21,093 nucleotides of DNA from an uncultured Campylobacter sp. (lineage in GTDB: Bacteria > Campylobacterota > Campylobacteria > Campylobacterales > Campylobacteraceae). The stretch is taken from the NCBI RefSeq assembly GCF_938045535.1, contig NZ_CALIMQ010000126.1, forward strand, positions 1-21,093, given 5' to 3'. The translations under genes were made by a program, and so were the position numbers. The notes under the pieces are model-generated. The model was not told the origin of the DNA. It was given only the letters and a program-made list of their open reading frames with translations, and did not search any database. Of this stretch, positions 1 to 7,829 are shown one piece after another (position 1 is the stretch's first letter; every line of letters begins with the position of its first letter).

Positions 1-152
1 ATGATATTGCAAAAATAATAGTGAATAAAATGAACAAATTTATGAAATTCTAAAAACAAAAGATAAGGTTTAAAAAATATACAAACGATACATAATTAGC
101 GTACCGCGGGATAAACAATTTAATCCGCAGAATATCGATCTTTAATGAAAAA

Positions 153-177
153 TAGAATTTAGAAAATTTAAATTCTA
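153..177. repeat. AT-rich perfect inverted repeat (9-bp arms, 7-base loop)
   Basis: The arms TAGAATTTA and TAAATTCTA are exact reverse complements around a 7-base AT-rich loop. It lies just beyond the 3' end of the minus-strand VOC gene, so it could act as a weak transcription stop, but it has no GC-rich stem and no clean T tract. Such AT-rich palindromes are common by chance in this genome's intergenic DNA. Confidence 0.3.
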
Positions 178-214
178 ACGCTCCGCTTGAAATTTTGCCT
201 TTAAAATTTACGCG

Positions 215-607
215 CTAATCATCGCCGCTTTCATATGCGCCGAGTTCTACGAGATTGCCGTCAGGATCGCGCAGATAGATACTTTGCATAGCGCCGCGCG
301 CGCCCGTGCGGGGCACGACGCCAAGCTCTATTTGCACCCCTTTTCTTTCAAGCTCCGTTTTGAGCTGCTGCGCGCTTTGATCTTCGCAGATGAGGCAAAA
401 GTCCGCCGAACCTGCGCTAGGACGTGCTGCAAACGGCGCAAACTCGCCCGCGCGGGTGTGGATATTGATCTTTGAGGAGCCGAAACGCAGGCTGTGTTTG
501 CCGCCCTCGCAAACATGCTCTAGCCCTAAAATTCCTTCGTAAAATTCCACGCATTTTTGCAGATCGTCCGTAACTAGGACGAAGTGATCGATCCTTGTGA
601 TTTTCAT
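215..607 (-). CDS. VOC/glyoxalase-superfamily protein (STM3117-like)
   Basis: A 130-residue single-domain protein of the vicinal oxygen chelate superfamily, cytosolic. The N-terminal strand with the first putative metal ligand is IDHFVLVTDDL, followed by the helix CVEFYEGILGLE. The C-terminal RDPDGNLVEL supplies the usual glutamate ligand. The middle part (SLRFGSSKINIH, then AGSADFCLI) resembles, from memory, the Salmonella STM3117 lactoylglutathione-lyase-like subgroup, so methylglyoxal detoxification is possible but not shown. I chose the ATG at 605-607 because it is preceded by GGGAGATGAA. The frame stays open upstream to 721, but that 38-residue extension is low-complexity and precedes the domain. 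It lies downstream of pgi on the same strand, about 260 bases away, so it is probably transcribed separately. Substrate unknown. Confidence 0.85.
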   Translation of the reverse strand: MKITRIDHFVLVTDDLQKCVEFYEGILGLEHVCEGGKHSLRFGSSKINIHTRAGEFAPFAARPSAGSADFCLICEDQSAQQLKTELERKGVQIELGVVPRTGARGAMQSIYLRDPDGNLVELGAYESGDD

Positions 608-869
608 TTCATCTCCCTGTGCGCTTGCAAGTCGCAAAATTTTTACGCCTCGCGGTGCAATCTTGGAATTCTGCCGTGAAATTTTGCGACAAAATTCCAA
701 ATCTTCGTAGCGAGAAATCAAAATTCCGCGGCGTAAATTTTACGCGCAGAATTTCACAGCGGTAATTTTAAAATTCTAAAATTTTGCCCAAGCAAAATAG
801 GGCGCGAGTAGAGCCTGGCTTTAGTAAAATTTAGCCCGACGAAATTCCGTCTAGCTAGCGCAGCAAATT

Positions 870-2132
870 CTAATCTCGCGATTTCAAAACTAGCGATTTT
901 AAAATTCTCTTGCCTACCTCGACACCCGGCTGATCGTAAGTGCTGACGCCCAGTATCGCTCCAGTAGCGCTGGTTAGCAGCTCGAAGTAGTAAAATAGCT
1001 CGCCCACGCTCTGTTCGCAAAGCTGCGAAACCTCGATTAGATCGACGCTGATACCCTCGTTTAGCACGGCTTGCAGCGTAGCATCGCATTGAAGATTTAG
1101 CACCTCGTCCAGTCGCATGCCGTTTACGAAGTCACAGCCCTCAAGACCTTGCAGACTGATACCGGGCACCGCGTCCGTAGTGCCGTTGTCCGTGAGCTTT
1201 AAGAAAGTCACGGTCTTATCCTTTACGCCGTCCATTATGAGCTGAAGGAAGCTGTGCTGATCGCGCGAGCCTACAAGCCCCACAGGAGTAAGCCCCTCGC
1301 GGCTAAAGCCGATCTTTTTACCTAGGCTTTCCGCCCAGAGCTGCACGTACCACTCGCCCAATGCGCGCAGCGCGTCGCCATAGCTAAAAAGGACGTTGAT
1401 TTTCGCACTTTTGTGCGTGGCGTAGTGATAGGCTTTTCGTAGAATTTTATTCTCTGCGATTTTAGCGGGATCGCCTGCTAAAATTTCATCCAGATACCGC
1501 TCTTTTGCGGCGGCAGCTCCGCGTAGCATAGCGCTTGCATCAAGACCTAGCCCTACTGCGGGCACTAGCCCTACCGCACTTAACACGCTAAAACGGCCGC
1601 CTACGTTAGCGGGCATATTTATCACGCAGGCGCCGTGCTCACGCGCGAAGATATCAAGCGGCGAGCCCGCATCGGTGATAAAGATGAAATTTTTTGCTAG
1701 CGTCTTTAAATCTGAAATTCCGAAACGCTGCAAAACCACTTTAAAAAGCGAGATCGTCTCGATCGTGCCGCCTGATTTGGAGGATACTATGAAGATAGTG
1801 CGAGCAAAATTTAACCCTTCAAGCGCGCGGTTTACACTGTGCCCGTCGAGATTATCCAAAATTTCAAAGCGCAAATTCTTTCTTACGCGCGGACGCAGCA
1901 TCTCATAAAGCGCTCGCACGCCCACGCTGGAGCCACCGATGCCCAAAAGCACGACCCCGTCGTAGCTTCGTGCGCTAAAAAATTCCTGCGCCCGCGCTAT
2001 TTCGTCTGCACCTTGCTGCGGCAGGCGGTAGTAGCCTATCTCGCCGCTTTCGTATTCGGCGCGGATCTTTGCCGCTATCTCTTCTAGCGCGCCCTCTTTT
2101 GCCAGCGGGAAAAACAGCTCATTTTTTACCAT
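870..2132 (-). CDS. pgi: glucose-6-phosphate isomerase
   Basis: Interconverts glucose 6-phosphate and fructose 6-phosphate in the cytosol. The 420-residue length fits the short Campylobacter-type Pgi rather than the roughly 550-residue enterobacterial form. Visible signatures are LLGIGGSSVGVRALYEM (about 63-79), the phosphate-binding SSKSGGTIETISLF (117-130), NVGGRFSVLSAVGL (176-189), the catalytic Glu268 in QLWAESLGKK, His293 in GSRDQHSFLQ, and the C-terminal Lys408 in QPGVEVGKRI. The start overlaps the end of galU by 14 bases, so the two are co-transcribed and probably translationally coupled. Campylobacter generally lacks phosphofructokinase, so here Pgi most likely serves gluconeogenesis and supplies glucose 6-phosphate for UDP-glucose made by the upstream GalU; that metabolic point is inference. 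Confidence 0.97.
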   Translation of the reverse strand: MVKNELFFPLAKEGALEEIAAKIRAEYESGEIGYYRLPQQGADEIARAQEFFSARSYDGVVLLGIGGSSVGVRALYEMLRPRVRKNLRFEILDNLDGHSVNRALEGLNFARTIFIVSSKSGGTIETISLFKVVLQRFGISDLKTLAKNFIFITDAGSPLDIFAREHGACVINMPANVGGRFSVLSAVGLVPAVGLGLDASAMLRGAAAAKERYLDEILAGDPAKIAENKILRKAYHYATHKSAKINVLFSYGDALRALGEWYVQLWAESLGKKIGFSREGLTPVGLVGSRDQHSFLQLIMDGVKDKTVTFLKLTDNGTTDAVPGISLQGLEGCDFVNGMRLDEVLNLQCDATLQAVLNEGISVDLIEVSQLCEQSVGELFYYFELLTSATGAILGVSTYDQPGVEVGKRILKSLVLKSRD

Positions 2133-2955
2133 CGCCGAATTCTCGCTCGTAGAAATATTTGATCGCCTCCACGTAGCCTTTTACTGAGCCGCAGTCGAAG
2201 CGAGTACCTTTAAATTTATACGCGATCACCACGCCGTTTTGAGCCTGTTTCAAAAGCGCGTCGGTAATCTGCACCTCGCCGTTTTTACCTGGCGCCGTCT
2301 GCTCGATGAGATCGAAAATATTAGGCGTTAGGATGTAGCGCCCGATGATGGCTAAGCTCGACGGAGCCTCGCCGGGCTCCGGTTTTTCGATCATATCCGA
2401 GACCATTATCAGATCGTCGCTGATGCTTTTGCCGGCGATGATGCCGTATTTGTTTACGTCCTGCGGCGGCACCTCCATTACTGCAACGACGCTGCAGCGG
2501 TATTTTTCGTAAATTTTAACCATCTGCGCAAGCACGCCCTCGCCGTTTTCGTTCACGCACAGATCGTCTGCGAGCACCACGCCGAAAGGCTCGTCGCGGA
2601 TTAAAATTTTACCCGTATAAATTGCGTTGCCGAGCCCCTTCATCTGCTCTTGGCGCGTAAAAGAGAAGGTGCAGCGCTTCATAAGCGCCCTGATCTCGTC
2701 GAGCAGATACTCCTTGCTGCTGCCTGAAATTTGATCCTCCAGCTCGTAGCTACGGTCGAAATAATCCTCCAGCGCGCGCTTGCCGCGACCCGTGACGAAG
2801 GCCATATTGTCCATGCCCGCTTCCAGCGCCTCGTCCACGCCGTAGTGAATGAGCGGCTTGGTAAGGATCGGAAGCATCTCTTTTGGTAGCGATTTGGTCG
2901 CGGGCAAAAAGCGCGTGCCGTAGCCCGCCGCAGGAAATAAACAAGTCTGGATCAT
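2119..2955 (-). CDS. galU: UTP-glucose-1-phosphate uridylyltransferase
   Basis: Makes UDP-glucose from UTP and glucose 1-phosphate, a precursor for surface polysaccharides and lipooligosaccharide. A protein of about 278 residues. The nucleotidyltransferase signature FPAAGYGTRFLPATKS is at the N terminus, followed by PKEMLPILTKPLIHYGVDEA. FGVVLADDL carries the metal-binding aspartates, and KNGEVQITDAL plus FDCGSVKGYVEA complete the family pattern. The ATG at 2953-2955 is chosen because AAAGGAG sits at proper spacing and the Rossmann motif starts six residues in. An open extension to 3084 would add a hydrophobic stretch that runs antisense into yigZ and is rejected. First gene of a galU-pgi operon, expressed from a promoter that overlaps that of divergent yigZ. 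Confidence 0.96.
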   Translation of the reverse strand: MIQTCLFPAAGYGTRFLPATKSLPKEMLPILTKPLIHYGVDEALEAGMDNMAFVTGRGKRALEDYFDRSYELEDQISGSSKEYLLDEIRALMKRCTFSFTRQEQMKGLGNAIYTGKILIRDEPFGVVLADDLCVNENGEGVLAQMVKIYEKYRCSVVAVMEVPPQDVNKYGIIAGKSISDDLIMVSDMIEKPEPGEAPSSLAIIGRYILTPNIFDLIEQTAPGKNGEVQITDALLKQAQNGVVIAYKFKGTRFDCGSVKGYVEAIKYFYEREFGDGKK

Positions 2956-2964
2956 GAAGCTCCT

Positions 2965-2993
2965 TTGATCTTTTTTTGAACTTTTATTATAAT
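2965..2993 (+). promoter_or_regulatory. sigma70-type promoter for yigZ
   Basis: TTGATC at 2965-2970, a 17-base spacer, then a perfect TATAAT at 2988-2993, 32 bases before the TTG start. The -35-like hexamer sits inside the galU ribosome-binding region. Predicted by motif only. Confidence 0.6.
2986..2991 (-). promoter_or_regulatory. -10 box for galU-pgi, overlapping the yigZ -10
   Basis: ATTATA on the plus strand reads TATAAT on the minus strand, 30 bases before the galU start. It shares four base pairs with the plus-strand -10 at 2988-2993, so only one polymerase could occupy the site at a time. No convincing -35 is visible on the minus strand, which is usual for Campylobacter promoters. Confidence 0.5.
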
Positions 2994-3025
2994 GCAAAAA
3001 AGATAAAATTCCGCAAAGGAAAGCC

Positions 3026-3634
3026 TTGAAAACGATTGAAAAAGAGATCAGCGCTGCACAGGAGATCAAAAAATCAAGCTTCATCGCCTATCTCGCGCCG
3101 CTAGCGAGCTTTGAGACGCTGCGTGCGCGGCTGCGGCAGCAACATCCCAAGGCGCGCCATATCGTCTGGGCGTATCGCGCGCTGAACGAGCCCGGGCAGA
3201 TCGTAGAAAACTCAAGCGACGACGGTGAGCCCAAATCGACTGCGGGCGCGCCGTGTCTAAACGCGCTTCGCGGCGCCGAGCTAATTAATGCCGCCGTGCT
3301 CGTGGTGCGCTATTTCGGAGGCATCAAGCTAGGCACCGGCGGGCTAGTGCGCGCATACGCTAGTAGCGCGAATGCCGCGATAGACGCTGCTGCGGACGCC
3401 GCAGAGCTAGCGGAATTCGTGCTGCGTAAGAAGTGCATATTTTTCGTGCCGTTTGCGGCGGTGGCTAAATTTGAACATTTTTTAAAAAAATCGGGTTTCG
3501 TTTATGAAGCGAGCTTTGGTGCTGCGGGAGCGGAGTTTAGCGCAGAGCTTAGCGCGGAGGAATTTGAAAAATTTAAAGGCTTTGCAGACGCTCTCGCGCC
3601 GGCCCTTAAAATGCTGCACGAGCCGAAATTTTAA
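3026..3634 (+). CDS. yigZ: YigZ/IMPACT family protein
   Basis: A 202-residue member of the UPF0029/IMPACT family, linked in other organisms to translation control; its biochemical role in bacteria is unclear. The first half carries the family hallmarks: KARHIVWAYRA (about 42-52), NSSDDGEPKSTAG (62-74) and VVRYFGGIKLGTGGLVRAY (93-111). The C-terminal part (about 130-195) matches the usual second, EF-G domain IV-like, module in size. The start is TTG at 3026-3028, preceded by AAAGGAAAG; there is no ATG nearby that would keep the N-terminal helix. Divergent from galU, with overlapping promoters and a 70-base gap. The gene is GC-rich and ends in a convergent, AAATTT-rich spacer of about 220 bases before the MFS gene, in which I see no gene. 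Confidence 0.92.
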   Translation: MKTIEKEISAAQEIKKSSFIAYLAPLASFETLRARLRQQHPKARHIVWAYRALNEPGQIVENSSDDGEPKSTAGAPCLNALRGAELINAAVLVVRYFGGIKLGTGGLVRAYASSANAAIDAAADAAELAEFVLRKKCIFFVPFAAVAKFEHFLKKSGFVYEASFGAAGAEFSAELSAEEFEKFKGFADALAPALKMLHEPKF

Positions 3635-3855
3635 AATTTCAAAATTCTATAAAATTTAAAATCTCGCTCCGGCTAAATTTGAAAGCATAAGCGGATTTTG
3701 CATTTTATCGCAGCGGAATTTTAAAGCTAAAGTGAAATTTCATCGTGCGAAACATAAAATCCGATAAATTTTAAAATTTTCAAAATTCTGTCGTAATTTA
3801 GCTTGCAAAATTTCGCGAAAATTCCGTCCGTAAATTTCAAAATCCCATAAAATTT

Positions 3856-5064
3856 TTAAAATTTCACATGCTTCATCTTAGCTTCACGCACAGGCAGGCT
3901 TAGCAGAGCTGCAATAGCCGCTAGCGTCATATCCAAATACCACATATAATCATACGCGCCGTATGCCCGTACCGCAAGACCCCCGATATATGCGCCAAAA
4001 AATCCGCCGATTTGATGCGAAAGCATCGTAAATCCAAATAGGCTTGCTAAATATCGCGTTCCCAACAGCTTACCGACGGCAGCCGCAGTAGGCGGTACGG
4101 TCGCTAACCAGGTAAATCCTAATCCCACGCTGAAGATATAAAACGTAAGGCTATCTTTGGGCGAGAGCACATAAGCACCAATAAGAGCGATACGTAGGGC
4201 ATATATGCAAAATAAAATGACTTTACAGCGCACTTTGGAAACACACCAACCTACGAATAAGCTGCCTACGATGTTTGCGATGCCAATCAGTGCGAGCGAA
4301 AAGGACGCTACCTGCGCGCCATGCCCGCTTAGTGCTACTTCGCTAGGTAGGTGCGTCACTAAAAATGCTACGTGAAAACCGCACGTAGCAAAGCTTAAAT
4401 TTATCAAAATATAGCTTTTATCGCGCAGTGCTAAACGCAGCACTTCGCCTAAGCTGCGCTTATCTTCTTCATGCAGGCTGGTTTGCTCGCCAAATAGAAT
4501 TTTACCGCCTGCTAAAAGCCTCGCAAGCGGCAGAATTAACAAGCTAAGCCCTGCGAGCGTAAAAAATGCGCCGCCGTATCCCAAAGCAGGCGTTGCGATA
4601 CAAAACCCAATCATTGGCGCAAATAAAAACTGCCCGAACGAGCCGCCCGCATTTAACACTCCGCTAGCAACCGAGCGGATAGAAAATGGCAGGCGCTTTG
4701 CCATTAGGCTCATTAGAATCGGAAAACTACCCGCGCCAAGCCCCAGTGCAAGCCCAAAACCCATCGTTAATACAAGCGCGCTTTCACTACTAAATAACGG
4801 CACAAGAGCGCAGCTAATCGCCAAAAGCACGCTGCCCCAAAACAGCACGACGTAGGCACCGAGCTTGTCTGCAAGTATCCCGCTAAGCGGTTGCGAAAAG
4901 CCCCATACCAGCTGCATAGTTGCCATCGCAAAGCTTACTTGCGCGATGGATAGGGAATTTGCTTGCATTATGGGCTGCACGAAAAGACCTAATGACATAC
5001 GAATGCCCATCGTAATCATCAAAATCGCCGCGGCGCATAGGATCATTACCCAAACTGATTTCAT
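3856..5064 (-). CDS. MFS transporter (MCT/oxalate-formate-antiporter-like)
   Basis: A 402-residue inner-membrane carrier with about 12 predicted helices in two six-helix halves separated by a charged cytosolic loop (about 190-208, rich in E, K and R). The N terminus, with MGIRMSLGLFVQPI in helix 1, and the helix 2-3 loop GILADKLGAYVVL recall the monocarboxylate/oxalate-formate family, and the second half repeats this with FGFTMLSHQIGGFFGAYIGG. No motif fixes the substrate; a small carboxylate or an efflux role is possible. The ATG at 5062-5064 is preceded by AAAAGGAA. The gene stands alone, convergent with yigZ and divergent from the HIT gene. Confidence 0.85.
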   Translation of the reverse strand: MKSVWVMILCAAAILMITMGIRMSLGLFVQPIMQANSLSIAQVSFAMATMQLVWGFSQPLSGILADKLGAYVVLFWGSVLLAISCALVPLFSSESALVLTMGFGLALGLGAGSFPILMSLMAKRLPFSIRSVASGVLNAGGSFGQFLFAPMIGFCIATPALGYGGAFFTLAGLSLLILPLARLLAGGKILFGEQTSLHEEDKRSLGEVLRLALRDKSYILINLSFATCGFHVAFLVTHLPSEVALSGHGAQVASFSLALIGIANIVGSLFVGWCVSKVRCKVILFCIYALRIALIGAYVLSPKDSLTFYIFSVGLGFTWLATVPPTAAAVGKLLGTRYLASLFGFTMLSHQIGGFFGAYIGGLAVRAYGAYDYMWYLDMTLAAIAALLSLPVREAKMKHVKF

Positions 5065-5087
5065 ATATATTCCTTTTGAAAGATAGA

Positions 5088-5093
5088 ATTATA
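5088..5093 (-). promoter_or_regulatory. -10 box for the MFS gene
   Basis: Minus-strand TATAAT, 23 bases before the start codon, leaving a short leader that contains the ribosome-binding site. The AT-rich DNA to its right (5100-5165) must also hold the promoter for the divergent HIT gene, where TATATT at about 5152-5157 is a candidate. Motif-based only. Confidence 0.5.
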
Positions 5094-5226
5094 GCATAAA
5101 AATTACGAATATATCGAGATTTTATAGATATATTTAATTAATGTATTTTAGTATATTATTTATGTAAGAGGAATTTACCGAGCTTTAATGGGCTTTGCAT
5201 TAAAATTCCATTTTCAAGGAGAAGCG

Positions 5227-5598
5227 ATGATTTACGAAGACGAGATGATTTACGTGGAGCGCGAGGAGCACGAAGTGCCGTGGGTGAAGGTCTTTACGAA
5301 GGCGAAATTTAAAGAGCTTAGCGACTGCGACGAGGCGACGCTGGCGCATCTGTGGCGCGCCGTGCTTCAGTGCGAAAAGAGCCTGCGGGAGTTTTACGCG
5401 CCCGATAAGATCAATATCGCAAGCTTCGCCAACTACGTGCCGCGCGTGCATTTTCACGTCCAAGCGCGCTTTAAAAACGACAGCTTTTTCCCGGAGTCCG
5501 TCTGGGGTAAAAAGATGCGAAACGGAAAACTCGATCTGCCGGAATTTAGCGAATTTGCAGAAATTCTGGCGGCAAATTTAAAGATGGAATTCAGATGA
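5227..5598 (+). CDS. HIT-family protein with altered histidine triad
   Basis: A 123-residue cytosolic protein of the histidine-triad superfamily, whose members bind nucleotides and often hydrolyse or transfer nucleoside phosphates. The C-terminal half shows KINIASFANYVPRVHFHVQARF-like family sequence ending in FFPESVWGKKMR. The usual H-x-H-x-H stretch reads R73-V-H75-F-H77, so the first His is Arg while the two following His, including the position of the nucleophile in HINT1-type proteins, remain. ATG at 5227 is preferred over 5188 because AAGGAGAAGCG precedes it and the domain starts at once. The stop overlaps the next start by four bases (ATGA), so it is coupled to the Cache-protein gene. 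Substrate unknown. Confidence 0.85.
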   Translation: MIYEDEMIYVEREEHEVPWVKVFTKAKFKELSDCDEATLAHLWRAVLQCEKSLREFYAPDKINIASFANYVPRVHFHVQARFKNDSFFPESVWGKKMRNGKLDLPEFSEFAEILAANLKMEFR

Positions 5599-6413
5599 TA
5601 GGCGTGCGCTCAAAAAAATACTTAAGCCTTTTCGTGCTTGCTTGCTGCGTCGCCACCTTTGTGTTTTATCTGCGCTTTAAAAGCGAGGAAAACGAGATAA
5701 AAATCAAGCAGCAGTTTGATTTTAGCGCGAGTCTGTTTGAAAAGATCGTGGACGAAGAGAAGCTAAACGCCTTTGCGATCTCGCTGATTTTATCGCAGAA
5801 CAGCGACGTGGTGCGCTGCTTTGAGAGCGGCAAACACGGCGAGTGCATGGACGTGACGAAAAAATACAAAGACATTTTGAGTGCGGTGCCCTTTTACACG
5901 GGCGTGAAGATACATTTTCATACGCAAAGCACTAGAAGCCTGGCTAGGAGCTGGAGCGACGAATTTTACAACGACGATCTGAGCTCTTTTCGCCATTCGC
6001 TTTTGCAGATCCGCCAGAGCTTGCTTCCAAAAGCGCTCGTCGAGATGGGGCGGTGCGGGGTTTTTATGCGCGGAATTTCGCCGGTTTTTAGCGACGGCAA
6101 ATTTATCGGAAGCGCCGAGATAATGCTCGATTTCGAACACGTCATCGCGCAGATCAACCGCATGGGAAACGATATTTTTATCCTCGTAGATAAGAGGTTT
6201 GAAACCGACTGCTTCTACGATAAAATAGGCGTCATCAAAGACTTCATCGTCGTAAACAGCGCGCCGGATTACGACGTTTTGTCGATTTTGGCGACGCTTG
6301 ATTTTGGGGCGCAGAGTTTTATCAAAAAGGACGGGCATTATTTTTACGTGCGGGCATTTTCGGACGAAAACGGCACGAAGCTGGGCTATATAGTTCTGCA
6401 CCGCAAGGGCTAG
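5595..6413 (+). CDS. membrane-anchored Cache-type sensor protein without output domain
   Basis: A 272-residue protein with one N-terminal transmembrane helix (about 9-26) and a predicted periplasmic region. The pattern VKIHFHTQSTRSLARSW (104-120), DDLSSFRHSL (127-136) and MGRCGVFMRGISPVFSDGKF (151-170) is what I know from dCache_3-like ligand-sensing domains of chemoreceptors, kinases and diguanylate cyclases in Campylobacterota. In those proteins a second membrane helix and a signalling domain follow. Here the chain stops at KLGYIVLHRKG, about where that helix would begin, and no frame downstream continues it. So it is either a stand-alone sensor or partner subunit, or a receptor that lost its C terminus. 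Translationally coupled to the HIT gene. Ligand unknown. Confidence 0.7.
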   Translation: MIGVRSKKYLSLFVLACCVATFVFYLRFKSEENEIKIKQQFDFSASLFEKIVDEEKLNAFAISLILSQNSDVVRCFESGKHGECMDVTKKYKDILSAVPFYTGVKIHFHTQSTRSLARSWSDEFYNDDLSSFRHSLLQIRQSLLPKALVEMGRCGVFMRGISPVFSDGKFIGSAEIMLDFEHVIAQINRMGNDIFILVDKRFETDCFYDKIGVIKDFIVVNSAPDYDVLSILATLDFGAQSFIKKDGHYFYVRAFSDENGTKLGYIVLHRKG

Positions 6414-6552
6414 CGGCGGGATTTAAATTTAGGCGCCTATCGCTTGTTTGTTTCGTCGCGGCGGCGGCAGCGCGGCGAGCGAGCGTTTTAAATTTAATCG
6501 CAAGATTACGGAAATTTGCGCTGAAATTTTAAATTTTAAAAGGAGCGTCGGT

Positions 6553-7314
6553 ATGAAATTTTATAAATCTCTTAAATTTAAAGCCCTGGCGGGGGCGCTG
6601 CTTCTGGCGGCGATACTCTGCGCCGCATTTATCCGTATAATCCCCGATTATTCCACTTCGCGAGGCTTTGTGATAGTTTCTCTCTCCGACTACAACAAAT
6701 ACAAACAGGGATACTGCCTGAAAGAGGATAGAATTTTACCCAAAGAGGAGCTGTATAAAAAAGTAGCAGGGGCATATTTGGACTATGATGTAAAGCTATA
6801 TTGGATGATTGATGATTATAGGTTAAAAACCTTCGGTAGTCTTTGGTCCAGTAGATATGAGGTTGCATACTATGAACTAGAAAATATAAACTTATCAAAT
6901 TGTTTTGAAGTATTAGAAAAATATTACCAAGAGGGAAAAACGACCGAGCAGATACTGATGAAAGAGTTAAAGGCTAAAAAAACAGATCCAAAGAAATATC
7001 TAAAAATAAATTTGAAAGATACGAGCGTTGGATTTGACAGACCGATAGTTAGGGTTGGCGGTGGCGAGAAAGAAGTCACAGGCACTTTGTTTCTTGATAA
7101 ATTCGCTATATTTAACGGTAATTATATGCAATTTAACCATTCGGAGTATATTTATGACTTGGTAACAAATTTTGACATTACTAGAGAGTATTATAAAAAG
7201 AGAAAAAATGCCGTAGTCGGTATTGGAAAAGGTTTTAAATTTGATAACTGCGGCAATATAAATTATCCGCTGGAAGAATATTATTTGGGCGGTAGAGATA
7301 TAGAGAGGCGCTAA
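6553..7314 (+). CDS. hypothetical membrane-anchored protein, AT-rich gene
   Basis: A 253-residue protein I do not recognise. A short basic N terminus (MKFYKSLKFK) is followed by one hydrophobic helix (about 11-29), so it is probably anchored in the inner membrane with the rest in the periplasm, or secreted by an uncleaved signal. The body is rich in Tyr, Lys, Asp and Asn, with many YY and EYY pairs near the C terminus, and has no motif I can name. The ATG at 6553 is chosen because AGGAG lies seven bases before it; the frame is open further upstream but GC-rich and unlikely. From about 6690 onward, base composition is clearly more AT-rich than in flanking genes and codon choice differs (many AAA, ATA, TAT), a sign of recent acquisition. 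Confidence 0.7.
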   Translation: MKFYKSLKFKALAGALLLAAILCAAFIRIIPDYSTSRGFVIVSLSDYNKYKQGYCLKEDRILPKEELYKKVAGAYLDYDVKLYWMIDDYRLKTFGSLWSSRYEVAYYELENINLSNCFEVLEKYYQEGKTTEQILMKELKAKKTDPKKYLKINLKDTSVGFDRPIVRVGGGEKEVTGTLFLDKFAIFNGNYMQFNHSEYIYDLVTNFDITREYYKKRKNAVVGIGKGFKFDNCGNINYPLEEYYLGGRDIERR

Positions 7315-7361
7315 ATTCTCTAATATGAATTTTGTTAAAAAATTTAAGGGACTTAAGACCG

Positions 7362-7829
7362 ATGGATGCAAAGCAAGGGTATAAATTTCACAGGACGGCG
7401 AAGTATTTGCTGGCGGTGCCGATGGTTTTCTTGCTTGATTGGTGGGCGGCGGTCTGATCGGCTCAGTTTTGTAGGTGGGTAGCGTCTTTGATTTTGGCGG
7501 TTTTGCCTTTGTTAGGTGCACCTAGAATCGCTGTTTTTACGGCAATATTTGCAATTTTGGCTTGCGCGCTGCTTTGGTATTTGTTCAAAAGGTATAAAAA
7601 CTTTAAGCTAAGCAAGCTTTTTGTTAAAAATTCAAATCTTAGTTTACTGCTTTTTGCGGTAGAAAATTTATCGCTCGGCGCTTTTTACGGCGGGTTTTCG
7701 GCATGCCTCGCGGCGGGGTATTTTTGGGGCGAGCGTGCGGCAGTCTGGAGTATAGCGTTTGTTATCGTTGCGCCCGTTTATCTGATCGTTTTCGCGATCT
7801 CGTATGTGTTTAACGAAAAGGAAAGCTAG
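7362..7829 (+). pseudogene. small multi-helix membrane protein gene interrupted by in-frame TGA
   Basis: Reading from ATG at 7362, the frame encodes 31 residues ending in FLLDWWAAV, meets TGA at 7455-7457, then continues without further stops as SAQFCRWVASLILAVLP and on to TAG at 7827-7829. Together they would give a protein of about 155 residues with four hydrophobic helices and a YLFKRYKNFKLSKLF basic loop. The segment before the stop has the composition of the rest, which suggests one gene broken by a nonsense change (for example TGG to TGA). Alternatively the part from TTG at 7488 (113 residues) is a real shorter gene, but no good ribosome-binding site precedes it. I do not recognise the family. 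Confidence 0.5.

Noticed and set aside
731..745. Palindrome GCGTAAATTTTACGC as a terminator or operator
   Set aside because: Seven-base arms with a one-base loop cannot form a useful RNA hairpin, and no T tract follows; such words are common here by composition.
754..1089. 111-residue minus-strand frame
   Set aside because: It overlaps the 3' end of pgi in another frame and has a basic, arginine-rich shadow composition.
5790..6401. 203-residue antisense frame
   Set aside because: It runs opposite the Cache gene, which has a ribosome-overlap start, a membrane helix and family motifs; the antisense product has no domain and skewed composition.
7455..7457. Selenocysteine codon at the in-frame TGA
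   Set aside because: No convincing hairpin directly follows, and the site lies in a hydrophobic membrane segment with no redox motif.
7000..7521. 173-residue minus-strand frame
   Set aside because: It is the shadow of the AT-rich plus-strand gene and its downstream spacer; it has no ribosome-binding site and is Pro/Thr-rich noise at its start.
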